A DNA stretch of 64,000 nt from Pontederia crassipes (taxonomy: Eukaryota > Streptophyta > Magnoliopsida > Commelinales > Pontederiaceae), in contig CM060193.1 of the NCBI GenBank assembly GCA_030549335.1, forward strand, positions 44,625,391 to 44,689,390, written 5' to 3'. Under the pieces are notes generated by a model. It had not been told where the DNA came from, did no database searches, and saw nothing but the letters and a program-made list of their open reading frames with translations. Position numbers and translations under genes: made by a program. Every line of letters begins with the position of its first letter. Positions within the stretch are counted from its first letter, which is position 1. This document shows, in pieces, positions 1 to 11,530 of the stretch.

Positions 1-300
1 CGACCGACCTTCTTTGCTTCGACCGGTGGGTTGATCGACCTGCACTATTTTCACCATAACTTTCTGCACAGTTATTCAAATTAGATGTTCTTGGAGTCTA
101 TGAAAAGTTAACAGAATTCTCTACAACTATGACAATCAATATTCATCAAAATCTAATCATTTCTTAGTCAATTGTGTAATCAAATTTTGTGCATACAGTT
201 ATCCTTTTTTTCTTTAAACTTTTTCAGCATTTTGACTTTAATCTTTCGAGGTTTGTTCATCAAAATATAATTTATATGTCATTAAAACTTTGATTCAACA
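1..300 (-). repeat. 3' LTR of the copia element, truncated by window edge
   Basis: Matches 3380-3587, including the shared stretches around the ACTTTCTGCACAGTTATTCA block and the end at CAACA. It carries about 70 bases (roughly 85-160) absent from the other LTR. It ends exactly at 300, where the polypurine tract begins. Confidence 0.9.
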
Positions 301-301
301 A

Positions 302-314
302 TCTCCCCCTTTTT
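302..314 (-). other. Polypurine tract of copia element
   Basis: The plus strand shows TCTCCCCCTTTTT directly inside the LTR end at 300; on the minus strand this is an A5G5AGA-type purine run. This is the standard site for plus-strand DNA priming in LTR retrotransposons. Confidence 0.85.
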
Positions 315-909
315 GATGAAAACAAACTGAGAAATATGAAAATTATATAAGTTGGCGAAAAAATTGTAAAATATTGTAAAAACAATTTTACTCCCCCTAT
401 CACTTAACTTTCCTTACAATGGGAGATATTCATATTTCTCATATATTTTCTCCCCCTTTTGTTTCATCAAAAAGTCGTTTGTAAATGAAGTATATAATAA
501 ATCATATGTAACTCCCACTTAATCAATTTTAAAAAAAAATTTATTCTTCCCCCTTTTTGTCATATAATAGATATGTAGAGTATTGTAAGTTTTGAAATAT
601 AACCTCCTAAATTTATGGTTATTTTATAATGAAAACCAATTTATGAAAGCAAAAAAAAATATTAAGAATCAAAATATAGCATAAAAACTTTGATAAAACA
701 ATGTGATATCCATGATATGTGAAAATAATGTTTTAATATGATCCCCTATCATTATAATCAATCTTTTTATATATTCCGCTTTTTCGTTAAAGAAATAGTA
801 GTTTTGAAATTTTGGGGTGAAATCAAAAAGTAAATGATACTTTTACCATAACATTTGTGCCTTCACCACTTGTCCTTTGCTTTGCATGTGAGGCACACCT
901 GAAAAGTCA
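315..909 (-). other. Non-coding 3' internal region with repeated polypurine-like runs
   Basis: AT-rich with no open frame. Three more CTCCCCCT-like runs lie at about 391-398, 450-460 and 547-556 besides the tract at 302. Multiple polypurine tracts ahead of the 3' LTR are a described trait of Sirevirus-type copia elements. No pol sequence is visible. Confidence 0.6.
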
Positions 910-2397
910 TTATGTAATCTTTGGTACCCAAATTTCTTTGGGTCCTATTTTGTTAGATAATGTTCCTTTCGGAACTCAAATCATACTATGTTGTGTTGAT
1001 TTTCTTATTTTGCATTGATATGCATAATGACCATAAGAGCTACATGACAAACATTGGAAATAAGATTTTCTATTAAAGGGTGATTAGATTTCCAATAAGA
1101 GTTTTTACGTTCAAAATGATTTCTAAGATTATTTTTTGTTAGTTGAGAAATAGTCTTATTTTGTGTATTTTTTAAAAAAAATATTTTCTTGTTTTACTTT
1201 TTCTAATGGACATGCTAGTTTGACAATTTCACATGCATATGTAATTTTTAAAGTTTCAATTTCATTTTTAAAATTTTCATTTTTCATAAGGCATATATCA
1301 TTTTCTTCTTTTAATTTTTCAATCTCATATATTAATTTCTCATTTTCTTCTTTAAGTGAAAAATATTTTTTTATAAGGGATGAAAATTCTTTATTCACAT
1401 CTAAAGAGATAATTTTTTCAAAAGAGTTCGATGAGTCATAATTTGAATTTGAAAAGTTAGACATTACCTCATCGTCGTGTGCCATCAAACATATGCATGC
1501 TTCATCACTAGAAGAACTTGATGAACTACTTGTTTCACTAGACTCTTCATATTTTTTTTTTACCTTTCTGGAATTTTTCTTCTTTGTGGTATTTGTATGA
1601 TTTTTTTGTTGGCTTGTCGTTCCTGTCTTTCTTTTTAACTAACTTGAGATACTTATCTAATTTTCTTGATTAGAGTGCAAGTTTCTTTTCATACACTTCC
1701 TCTTCACTTGAATCTTCTTCTATCGTATTTGTCTTTAATGCTAATGTTTTCTTCTTGAGGGTTTTTTCTTCTTGATCTTCTTGGATAGAGATCTCGATTA
1801 GAAGTGAACCAATAAGATTATCAAAATCCAATTTGTTCAAATTTTTTTCCTCGATCATAGTCCTCTTCATATGCCATTTGGAGGTGAGAGACTTGAGAAT
1901 CTTTTTCACTTTTTGGAGAAGATCTTGACTTACCTAAGGCGGCTAAGCCATTCAAAATATCATTAAAATGAGAAATTATATCATTTATGGATTCATTATC
2001 ATGCATTTTGAAAGAATTATATTGATGATTTAAAATATTTAATTTATATTCTTTAACTTTATCAATTCCTTCGTAAGTAGTGATGAGTTTTTTTCCAAAT
2101 CTTGGTTGCGATTTCACAACTTGAAATCTGATTAAATTCCATTGAATCCAAAGCACAATAAAATATATTTTTAGCTTTCCAATCAAGTTTTGAAAAAATC
2201 TTTTCTTTTTCTTTAGAATCAGTAGGTAACTTTTCATGAACATAATAACATTTTTCAACTATGTCCCACATGTCGATATCAATAGAATAAATATATACTT
2301 GAATTCTAATTTTTCAACACGCAAAATTTTAAGCATTTAAAAGGGGATGACGACTAATTAATTGCCCTTCGGCAAAACTAATTCCATTTGATGCCAT
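910..2397 (-). pseudogene. Copia gag (UBN2-type) pseudogene
   Basis: Structural capsid/nucleocapsid protein of a copia retrotransposon, broken. The start codon chosen is at 2397-2395, about 115 bases inside the primer site, and opens with MASNGISFAEGQ, the usual beginning of this gag type. A tryptophan-codon-like stop and frame changes follow (frames change near 2340, 2060-2100 and 1860-1910). Recognisable blocks are the capsid core (MHDNESINDIISHFNDILNG, about 1950-2010), the KILKSL...KW block near 1870-1910, an acidic Ser/Glu-rich segment at 1670-1740, a Lys/Glu coiled-coil segment at 1156-1488, and a CX2CX4HX4C zinc knuckle at 1012-1053. It ends in GPKEIWVPK followed by TAA at 910-912. In intact elements protease follows that motif; here nothing does. 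The product is unlikely to be functional. Confidence 0.88.
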
Positions 2398-2511
2398 GGC
2401 TCTTGAAGATTGTTAAATTTGAAAACACGATGATTGAATCTTAAAACGATTAGATCTAAAAAAATTAGATTAAAAATAAGATGATTCAAAAATCCAAAAC
2501 AAGAGCAACCC

Positions 2512-2523
2512 GCTCTGATACCA
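2512..2523 (-). other. Primer-binding site, initiator tRNA-Met type
   Basis: The minus strand reads TGGTATCAGAGC, complementary to the 3' end of plant initiator tRNA-Met, two bases inside the LTR end at 2526. It fixes element orientation and the LTR boundary. Confidence 0.92.
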
Positions 2524-2525
2524 AT

Positions 2526-3587
2526 TGTAGGATTACAAAGGACACCAAGAGGAGGGGTGAATTGGTGTTAAAAAAATGTCGATTTCACAAAGATCATCGC
2601 GGAAGCACAAAATCGATTCTTTAAAATCTTTTAAAATAAAGCAATTCAGATCATAAACATAATATGAATAGGGAGAGAGAGAAAATCAAATACAAAGGCA
2701 CGGTGGTTGTTGATGAGGTTCGGCCACTCCTTGACCTACGTCCCCGCTCCGACCTCGAGACTGTCGGAGATTCCACTAATTCCTTCTTTTATTCCAAATG
2801 GGGCAAGGAAGAAAGCTCTTTACAACAACCACATTTTCTTCACTTCGAGAGGCAAGGCAACCTCTCCTGCTAGAAAGCTAATCTATTTCTCTAGCTTAAG
2901 AGGTAAGATTTTGAACATTTTTTACACAAGAGCTCTTTCTTAGCAAAAGTGTTTCTCTCTTTTACAAATCTATGCTCACAAGAAGAGAAAAGAAAATTAT
3001 AAAATAAAAACTTCAAGAAATGATCTCCCTTTAATAACTTGAAGTTTTTCTTCAATGAGTGAATGGGTGCATTTTGCCTTTGGCTTTGGCACTTCTTTTT
3101 ATAGCTTTCAGCGTGTGGAAAATTCATCCAGAATTTGCTCCACAAATTCCTCCTTCAATTTTGATCATTATTGTTCATTTGACTCGGATGCCGATCGACC
3201 GCACATCTGAATCGGTCGACCGATCGATGTGACCGTTGCGCGTTTTCTTCAACTTATACGCTTGATCGGTCGACCGATCCGTCGACTGATACATCGACCG
3301 GTATCAGCTCGACGTCGTCCGGGGCAGGCTCAGTATTTATTGGTCGACCGGTATCTTCTATTCGGTCGACCGGTATCATCTCGACCGGCCTTCTTTACTT
3401 CGATTGATAGGTTGACCGACCTGTACTATTTTGAGCATAACTTTCTGCACAGTTATTCATAGTCAATTGTGTAATCAAATTTTGTGCAAAAAATTATCAT
3501 TTTTTCTTTAAACTTTTTTATTATTTTGACTTTAATCTTTCGAGATTTGTTTCATCAAAATATAATATATATGTCTTTGACTCAACA
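2526..3587 (-). repeat. 5' LTR of the copia element
   Basis: 1062 bp with TG...CA ends (minus strand TGTTGA...CTACA). It carries a GC-rich block at 3185-3430 made of repeated short palindromes of the GGTCGACC type. Small open frames at 2664-2943 and 3229-3462 lie in LTR sequence and are not genes. Confidence 0.9.
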
Positions 3588-4064
3588 GTTAATTGCTTGA
3601 AAGAGCACTTAAAAGCTAGCAACACGTTGATAATGCCTATCAATTTTTAGAGTCACAGTACAGACTCTTATATGGAACTTGGAAGATGAATCATGCATGC
3701 ATGTGTCGTTAGATTTGTGTCTGTCATCCAAAACTTGTCTTTTGTTCTTTGTGTGTCTTAAATTTTTAGATATTGGATACTAGTTAATAACTTAGCATTG
3801 TAGCAGCCTCACCTACTTTAATCTTGTAATAGAAAAATCATGACATGATCATTTAGCTTCCAAGACCACATTTTCGTTTATCTTAACAGTAGGAACAGAT
3901 TATCTCTCTTTTCTTTAATCCAAAAGGCACATTCCAACTAAAACATTACACGTTTTGTTTCCATGATAAATTAGTACAGACTTATATAAAGCATCTTTGC
4001 ATTCATCAGATGTACTATATCTTGCATATGTAATTCTGGCTATAAAATATGCATCTACACACAA

Positions 4065-4076
<12 letters not shown>
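3588..4076. other. Unannotated flank
   Basis: Sequence to the right of the copia element. The first five bases, GTTAA, would be one half of its target-site duplication. No coding frame or known repeat recognised. Confidence 0.5.

Positions 4077-4127
<51 letters not shown>
4077..4127. repeat. (AT)n microsatellite
   Basis: Uninterrupted AT dinucleotides directly left of the TIR-bounded segment at 4137. Confidence 0.95.
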
Positions 4128-4133
<6 letters not shown>

Positions 4134-4136
4134 TAT

Positions 4137-5147
4137 GAGGAATATTAGGGTGTGTACACAGTGCATACAAGTGCAATCTCGCCTTCTTCGTACACACACA
4201 TATATATACATATATATATGTATGTATATATATACACACACGAGGAATATTAGGGTGCGTACCGTGGATGATCGGGCGGCTGGGAGCAATCAGGTGGTTT
4301 GCACACTTCCACATGGTCTGCACATCAAAAGTGCGTCCGCGATTGACACCCGAACCTCAGCTTCGTCGGACGATGCCCTTGGCCACCCTTCCGCAAGTTC
4401 GCCGGATGACGCCCTTGGCCCCCCTTACGCAAGTTCGCCGAATGACACCCTCGGCCCCTTTTCTGTAGGTGCAGTAGTGGTCACTTCCCCGCACCGCCCG
4501 TCGCACTGCGGCGGCGGCGATCTTCGATTGAAGGCGCAATCTCAGCAGGGCGGCCCGATCACCTTCGATCGATAGCGCAATCTTCACACCGTGGCGCTGG
4601 TGACCTTCGATTGACGAAAAAAATGTCGACGGCGCCTGGAACAAAAAAATGTCAATGCGCCACCTTCAATCGATGACGCAATGTCCACATGGCGGCCAGG
4701 TCCTCTTCTCCGCCCCAACAAAAAAGATGCTCGCCGCCTTCGATCGGCGATGCTTGGAACACAGTCGCCGCCTTCGATCGAGCGGCATTCCGCTTTCGAT
4801 TGACGGCACCTGGAACGCTAGTGTTCCGCATTTGATCAATGGCGCCTTGAACACCTATCACCACCTTTGATCGACGACGCCTTCTGTGTGGTCAACAGGC
4901 ATCCGAGGTTAGGAGAGGTCAGCCACAGCAACAAAGCATACGACAGATCAGTGATAGGGTTTTTTCTTGATCCGAGTTTATTTGTTGAACCAACGGCGGG
5001 CAATAGGTTTTTTTAACCAAGTTTTATTTGTTGAATCAAATCGATATTAAATCTCAGACATTATAATAAAAATAGTTTTAATCTGATGACTGTGATAAAG
5101 TGTTTGCACCTGTAGGCACCTAAGTGTGTATGCACCCTAATATTTAT
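4137..5147. mobile_element. Putative TA-microsatellite-flanked TIR element
   Basis: Left end GAGGAATATTAGGGTGTGTAC (4137-4157); a second direct copy starts at 4242, and an inverted copy ends the segment (GTGTATGCACCCTAATATTTA, about 5127-5147). Both outer ends abut (AT)n runs. The interior at 4260-4880 is GC-rich with repeated short phrases built on CTTCGATCGA and CGCCTTCGATCG, and has open frames on both strands but no recognisable protein. This resembles Micron-type elements of rice, which insert into (TA)n, but I cannot assign the family. Because the target is itself (TA)n, a duplication of the target cannot be proved. Confidence 0.45.

Positions 5148-5150
<3 letters not shown>

Positions 5151-5186
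<36 letters not shown>
5151..5186. repeat. (AT)n microsatellite
   Basis: AT run directly right of the inverted terminal copy at 5127-5147. Confidence 0.95.
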
Positions 5187-5190
<4 letters not shown>

Positions 5191-5816
5191 AAATGGATAT
5201 GCAGCACAAGAGAAGATCGAGACCGTCCATTGCAAGTATAATTATTTGATGTGCCTCTTTTTTTTGTTAAAGTTGATGTGCCCTTCTTTCTCCCAAATCC
5301 AATGAGATCCTCACAAAATCCTTCACATTGAATGAAAAAAAATGTTGTATTTATTCTCTCATCTCCAATGAAGATATCCTCTCTCCTTTCTGGAGTCCAG
5401 TTCCCCTCTCTCTCTCTCCCCCCTAGATGATGAATTGGATTGATAATGTTTCTTATCTTCTTTGAAGAATGAGTGTCACAATGAAAATTAAGTTGGATTG
5501 CATTTGGGCAGTTCATGTTCTCAAGGAGATTAATGCTATCTCCCGATCTTATTGTTCATCCTAATTAATCCTAAAAGAGATATATGAGAGCGAGATAGAA
5601 CACATCAGTTTCTAAAAAAAGTAAATGAAGAACTCTCGCTCCGCCTGCTAAAAAATCTTTCAATCATGAGTCATGCTATAGTTTAGCCTCCACTACATGC
5701 TCTCCTCAGTAGGCATAGAAGTCGGATCAGTTCTCCAGTATCCATAACAATGTTCAAACAAATAGAATAGGGATAACGAAGCTGAAGCAATTTATCTTCG
5801 CTGGAGGAGAGAGGAG
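5187..5816. other. Unannotated intergenic stretch
   Basis: No recognisable gene or repeat. A short pyrimidine-rich run (CTCTCTCTC) lies near 5407. Confidence 0.5.
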
Positions 5817-5971
5817 TGTAACACCCCCTTAGCTCCGTCAAGATACTGTTCGCTTTGGGCCGAAGGCCCGCACGAATTTAAAACACGTCTTGATAGGTAA
5901 AGGGGAATGTTACTTATAAGCCTAGAACCACCTCCGTGTTTTGTCCATGTGGGACTATCTTTCTTCACCAT
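5817..5971 (+). repeat. TGTAACACCCCC... LTR/TRIM-like fragment
   Basis: Starts TGTAACACCCCC and contains the phrases GGGCCGAAGGCCC, TTTAAAACACGTCT, TTACTTATAAG and CCATGTGGGACTAT, in the order found in a widespread short plant repeat that I associate with small LTR (TRIM-like) elements. No matching second end or target duplication identified. Confidence 0.4.
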
Positions 5972-6060
5972 TTGGTCCTTTCGCCTTGGGGCCTTTTACA
6001 GGAGAGAGGAGAGAGAACTCTTGGCAAAACACAAAGACGAAATGCGACAAGTAGAAAAAA

Positions 6061-6246
6061 GGCCGCGATAGACATCGTTGAGGGTCCTTGCAGGGAGGAG
6101 GGTGGGTGGGTGAGTATCTCGTGAGATGAATCACAACAGATGGATCAAATTTTGACGATGTCTAATCTAATTTGAACCGTTAGATTAAATCTGGACGGTT
6201 GAGATCTTCACAGGGTGTGAAGCAAAGGGTGCTTGACATATACATT

Positions 6247-6282
<36 letters not shown>

Positions 6283-6720
6283 AGTTCACGCCAAAGAACG
6301 TCGATGACTATGGGACACCCCTGGCTACGGCACAGCTCTGTTGTTGCTGTTGGCAGAGGTGGAACATGTCAGGATTGTGACACTGGTTCACATGCGACAA
6401 CTTGATGGCTCAGTGAATTTGACACCGGGGGATCATCCATGGAGGAACTCGCGGCCGCTTAGTGGAGGTGCGACGAGGTCGATGATGACAATTAGTCGTG
6501 CGCGACACCGAAACATAGCTACATGCCTTGAATGGAGTCTTGCGAGGACGCGCTACTCCACTCCTGGGAAAGCACATCTGGAAGAAGGGAAGAGGAGGAG
6601 GAGGCGAGCATAGCATGGACCGAGGTGGTTTGCGTGTGGCTGCGATGGCAAGCAACGACATCGGCATCATCAAGCGTCGTGACAGCCTCAACAATCATTT
6701 CCCTAGGCGAGTTCATTAAA
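6061..6720. other. GC-richer, gene-like segment of unknown origin
   Basis: A 190-bp block (6061-6250) ends at a (TA)n run (6252-6280). It is followed by about 440 bp of higher GC with open frames on both strands, such as one of 94 codons on the minus strand at 6410-6694. Copy 2 carries the same block (20342-20997), where single-base changes and one inserted base (TGGAGTCTTGCG versus TGGAGTCTATGCG) break the frames. That argues against a selected protein. It may be a captured host fragment; function unknown. Confidence 0.35.
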
Positions 6721-7710
6721 ATATTTTTTATTTATTTTTTATTTTATATATTATTTTTATTTTTATTTTAATTACATTCTTAACATTATCAATATAATTT
6801 ATTTTTAATGAAATTTTGCTTTATTTTAATTTCATCTTAATAACTTGAGTGTAATGTGTGATATTTTGTTTCCACATTTAGCTTAATTTTGTTTGGTAGT
6901 TTAAATACACACTAATATTTCCACATTTTATTTCTAATAACTTCAAATATTTTCATAAATAATAAATAAACTAATATTTTAATTAGTTACTTATAACTGA
7001 TTTAAAAATTAATTATCAAATTTTATTCATAAATAAGTCTATGAAGAATATGCATATACAAATTAATATACTAATTAATTATAAATTATTAAGGACACTA
7101 CTATAAATTGTTAATTATTAATATGTTTTTGCAAGGGTCACTCTCTCCCTGAATATTATCCTCTTAATAATAATATATAGATATAGTTTATATGTTGTTC
7201 TCATAATAGTAAAGAAATCAAAATTATAAAGTATGCTAAAAAAATTACTGTGAAACTACTATAAATGTTTTACCGAGAAATATGACAATATTCAAATACA
7301 AATCATAATAAATAAACTATCTAAACTAAAAATAATAAATTGTGTGTGATAAAATATCTTTCCTTTTTTATTATTTAGAAGGATTTTGTATTGACTTGAC
7401 TAATAGGATGATATTGCAAATGATGTCATTGATAAACAAATTCATCTCTGGGGACCTAAAAACAAAATAAAAGGATCATTAGAAAACAAATATCAATCAA
7501 ATATAGATAAATTTCTCCTAACGAAGAGCATGTTTTCAATGGTTCTATGTGAAACAAAAAAAAAAAGATAACGCATCAAATTTGATACAAAATGATTGCT
7601 AAAAGTATCTAAATAATATAGAATCAAATTTATGCTATCCATGCAAGAAAGCCTAACATTTCCTATATTATTATTATTTCAAGATCTTAAAAAATAAGAG
7701 TTATAAGAGC

Positions 7711-7748
<38 letters not shown>

Positions 7749-7756
7749 CATATATA
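6721..7756. other. AT-rich non-coding stretch
   Basis: Strongly AT-rich, no open frame, ending in (TA)n at about 7712-7735. This tract is the empty site for the solo LTR found only in copy 2 at 21992. Confidence 0.6.
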
Positions 7757-9349
7757 CACTACAAGAAAATTGCCATTTTTCGACGGACAATTTCCGATGG
7801 ATAGAAATCCATCGGAATTTGCGACGGAAATGTTTCCGAAAGAATTTCTGACGGTCACAACTGTCAGAAATAAAAATAATAAATTATGTAATTTGTTATA
7901 TTATTATTTTATTTTTCGATGATTAGGAACGTCGATATTTGTGACGGATATCCATCCGTCGCAAATTCTGACGGAATTTCCGACGGTTGTAACTGTCGGA
8001 AATGAAAATAATAAATTATATAATTTGTTATATTATTATTTTATTTTTCGACGATTAGAAATGCTGATATTTCTGACAGATATCCATCCATCGCAAATTC
8101 TGACAGAATTTTCGACGGTTGTAACCATCGAAAATAAAAATAATAAATTATGTAATTTTTTATATTATTATTTTATTTTTTGACGATTAGGAACGTCGAT
8201 ATTTCCAACGGATATCCATCCGTCGAAAATTTTGACAGAATTTCTGACGGTTATAACCGTCGGAAAGAAAATAATAAATTATATAATTTGTTATATTATT
8301 ATTTTATTTTTTGACGATTAGGAACATCGATATTTTCGACGGTCGTAACCATCGGTAAATGTATAATAATATAATATGAGGAGTATTTTATTAATATAAC
8401 ATATTACCGACGGTATGGACCGTCGGTAAACTTAAAAAATAAATATTATATATATGTAAGTAATATTTTATTATTATAATTAAATACTTTCCGACTGTTA
8501 CGACCGTCGGTAATTTTAAAAATAATTAAATATTACATTCATATATATCTTTACTAATTATTCGACGGTCATGGCCGTCGGTAATTAAAAATACTCTCCC
8601 GCCGCTCCTTTTTTCGTTTTCCCGCTTCCCAACTTTCTACCCTATATATATGTATTTTTACTTTCCCACTCCCCATTCTCCACTTCTTTCCCTCTCCTCT
8701 CTCTCTCTCCAGCGCGACCAGATCCGGCCGCCCGCGGCCGCTACCGGCCGAATCTGACCGAGGAGGCCAGACCGGCCGCCTGATTGCCGGATCAGGACGC
8801 GGGCAGCCGGATCGGCGGCCTATGGCACGGATTGGCCACCTATGGCCGCTAATTTTTTTATTTTTAAAAAAAATCTGGCCGCCTGCGGCACGGATCTGGC
8901 CGCTAATTTTTTTATTTTTAAAAAAATCTTTACGACGGTTGTGACTGTCGAAAGGTCGACGGTTGTGACGACCGTCGAAAGGTTCGATGGTTTGTAACCG
9001 CCGAAAGTTTCGGCGGGTAGCGTCGACCGTCAAAAGTTTTGACGATTTTGATCGCCGAAAGTTTAGACGGTTGCACGACCGTCGAAAGTTTCGACAGTTA
9101 CGGCCATCGAAAACTTTCGACGCTTGCAACCGTCGAACTTTTCGGACGTTTACAACTGTTGCGCCGGACTTTTCGGATGGTTACAACCGTCGTTACTTTC
9201 AAAGAATTTTTTCCAACTGTCGCAAATCGATTTGCAATGACCATTTTTTCCGACGGATCGATTCCGTTCGAAAAATCATCGAAAAGTGTATTACCGACAG
9301 TTTTGGACTGATTACAAATGGTTTTGTAATCAGCGTACTTATTGTAGTG
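7757..9349. mobile_element. Non-autonomous CACTA (EnSpm) element, copy 1
   Basis: Left end CACTACAAGAAAATTGCC at 7757; right end ATTGTAGTG ending at 9349; 3-bp target duplication ATA on both sides (7754-7756 and 9350-9352). Both flanks are packed with subterminal repeats, inverted pairs of the GACGGTTGTAACCGTCGG type, the binding-site arrays expected for a CACTA transposase. The centre (about 8700-8930) is GC-rich and built from CGGCCGGATC/GGATCTGGCCGCC phrases also seen in the larger CACTA element at 50232-59002. No transposase frame is present, so mobility would need proteins supplied in trans. Confidence 0.92.
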
Positions 9350-9354
9350 ATATG

Positions 9355-9392
<38 letters not shown>

Positions 9393-10663
9393 ACATTATG
9401 GGAAAATGAAACTTCCATGGAAGAGAAGTAAATGAAACACTTGCATAAAAAATCTCATAGAATCGAGAATGAAGTTTTCATTATGTACATGCCAGATCAT
9501 GAATTAGTAACTACATTCAATCTCTGAAAAAGTCCCAACAAAGAGACGAGTTACCTTAAAATAAATAATTATTTCCATGGAACCTTCTAACAGAAATTTA
9601 CCATTCCTTAATTTCCTTTAATTACTTTTTTTATTAATAAAAAATAGTCATATCAAATAATTTAGCTAATGGCCATATAGTGGATATACCAAGTTATTGT
9701 TGCAAACCCCGAGATGATTAAATAAAATAGGATTTATGGCTACACAAAGCATTGAGGGTAGTTCGAGATCTTGGCCAAGATGAACTACTGTAGGGGATTT
9801 ATTGAAACCATGTATGAAGAGAGAGATAGAGGTTTTGTACATGAAGAAGAGAAGTGTGAAGAAGCACCTGACTCAAGATGATTTTGTTCAAGTATTTATA
9901 AGGTGACATTCTCCATAGAATAGTGAAAGCAGTTGCTAAATGATATAGCTACCATCCACTAATTTTTATACTTAGTAACAGTCCAAAAAAACTTATTATG
10001 TCTTAATATTTTATTTAATTATATCATGTTAACTGATTCTAAATAATTATATTATTAATCATTTTGTGGCTAATTCTCATAGCTAATCAATAGAAATTAG
10101 TTACAAACCTATATCATACTTTAATTAATTATGCCGTTGTAGTTACTATATAATCATATTTATACTATTGTGCTGATGAAATCACTACATTAATTTTGTA
10201 ATGACAATTGTACTATATAATAATATTAATTTTTTAATTAATTAATCCTTCTATAGAATTTTTAATGATATAGAAAATATACATTGTAGTTATTATAACC
10301 ATATAGGTAGCAAAAGTATATAATTAATTATCATATTTTATAATCATAACTATTAAATAATTCTTTAAGTTAATCATTAATATTTTTTAGAGACACTTGT
10401 CAACATATGCTTACGCCAAGTGTTATTCTCTCCTTACTCACTATCTTCCTTTTAATAATATATAGATAGATATAGATATTTGAAATGCAAACCAAACCTC
10501 TACCATATTAATAATAATTAAATTATTAATTTACTAGAATGAATTATGGTACAACATATGAGCAATAGTAATTTAGTTCAAAAGTTTGAATACTAAAATT
10601 ATTTGATGATTTTTTCAAATCCACTAACTCATTTCAAGGGGGCATAAACAATGATAGAGCAAG

Positions 10664-10666
<3 letters not shown>
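9350..10666. other. AT-rich non-coding stretch
   Basis: Begins with a (TA)n run (about 9357-9388). The rest is AT-rich with no supported gene. Confidence 0.6.

Positions 10667-10752
<86 letters not shown>
10667..10752. repeat. (CT)43 microsatellite
   Basis: 86 bp of uninterrupted CT. The copy-2 counterpart (25311-25414) is 104 bp, so the tract has changed length by nine repeats since the duplication. Confidence 0.97.
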
Positions 10753-10756
<4 letters not shown>

Positions 10757-11420
10757 GGAGCAAATTTTATGCCTTATCAAACTATATTTTGAACTTTATA
10801 TTATTAGAGTCATAGGTTTAAAGTGTGAAAAAGTTTTGGAATGATTTGTTTTATGTATTGAACTTCATGTTAATATTTGAATTTGTTATATTTCCACTTC
10901 ATATGATATCAAATATAGAAACTGTAAATAATATTGTTAGCTTTCAAAAGAATAAAAAATTGCCTCATTCTGATAATTGTACAAAAAGTTATCGCCAAAT
11001 AGTGTAGGGCGGTCAAACTTGGACGACATATGATTGAAAAAAGCTCAACCGGTGTAACAAGTCAACTGGCTTATCAATCGGCAACCATAGGGACTCAAAC
11101 GATTGAGTGAGATCAATTAGCCGATAGAGAAATTACGATAAAAGTTCCAAAAATCATATTTTTTTAATCGCTCAGAGTGCATAATGCACAATAAAGAGCA
11201 AATTTCAGTCCAAAAGTTTGGAAATGAGTCCCAACTATCAAATGGAGTTAAGAAGATTATAAAGGAGGTCCCAAAGATGAAAAAAATGTTAATACTTCTT
11301 CGAAAAAGTTGAAAAATATTTGTAAAATTAAGTTGAGCTCCAAGTAACAAATTTTGTAATATTTCTCTATCATTTTCTTGTTTGAGCTTCTAATTTGTAA
11401 AAGAAATATTACATAAGCAT
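10753..11420. other. Unannotated stretch
   Basis: A 60-codon frame at 10825-11007 and a 77-codon minus frame at 11117-11350 carry no recognisable domain. The plus frame survives in copy 2 but the minus frame does not. Confidence 0.5.
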
Positions 11421-11530
11421 TGCAGTGTCTTTGTATAGGTGGGTGACCTTCGAGAATATGTGTCTTACATAAGAGTGCAGTGTCTTTGTATAGGTGGGTG
11501 ACCTTCGAGAATATGTGTCTTACATAAGAG
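11421..11530. repeat. Two tandem copies of a 55-bp unit
   Basis: 11421-11475 and 11476-11530 repeat the phrase TGCAGTGTCTTTGTATAGG and what follows. Also present in copy 2. Confidence 0.92.

Larger units (their letters stand above)
1..3587 (-). mobile_element. Copia LTR retrotransposon, gag-only derivative (left part outside window)
   Basis: Read on the minus strand, the order is 5' LTR (3587 to 2526), primer-binding site, gag remnant, polypurine tract, 3' LTR (300 to beyond the window start). LTR ends are TGTTGA...CCTACA and the two LTRs match over the visible part. The internal region is only about 2.2 kb. Gag ends in the motif that normally precedes protease in copia polyproteins, and no protease, integrase, reverse transcriptase or RNase H follows. 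This is therefore a non-autonomous deletion derivative. A coiled-coil-rich gag, repeated polypurine tracts before the 3' LTR and palindromic CpG-rich LTRs fit the Sirevirus branch of copia (inference). The target-site duplication cannot be checked because the left flank is missing. Confidence 0.9.

Noticed and set aside
3997-4575. 192-codon frame across the (AT)n run
   Set aside because: A third of it is Tyr-Ile from the microsatellite, and the rest is low-complexity Asp/Ala/Pro from tandem GC-rich phrases.
6199-6771. Intact captured host gene
   Set aside because: Frames differ between the two copies because of single-base indels, with no shared conserved frame or recognisable family.
8569-9391. 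Frames of 90-186 codons within the small CACTA element
   Set aside because: Frames on both strands reflect GACGGTT-type subterminal repeats; they have no transposase motifs.
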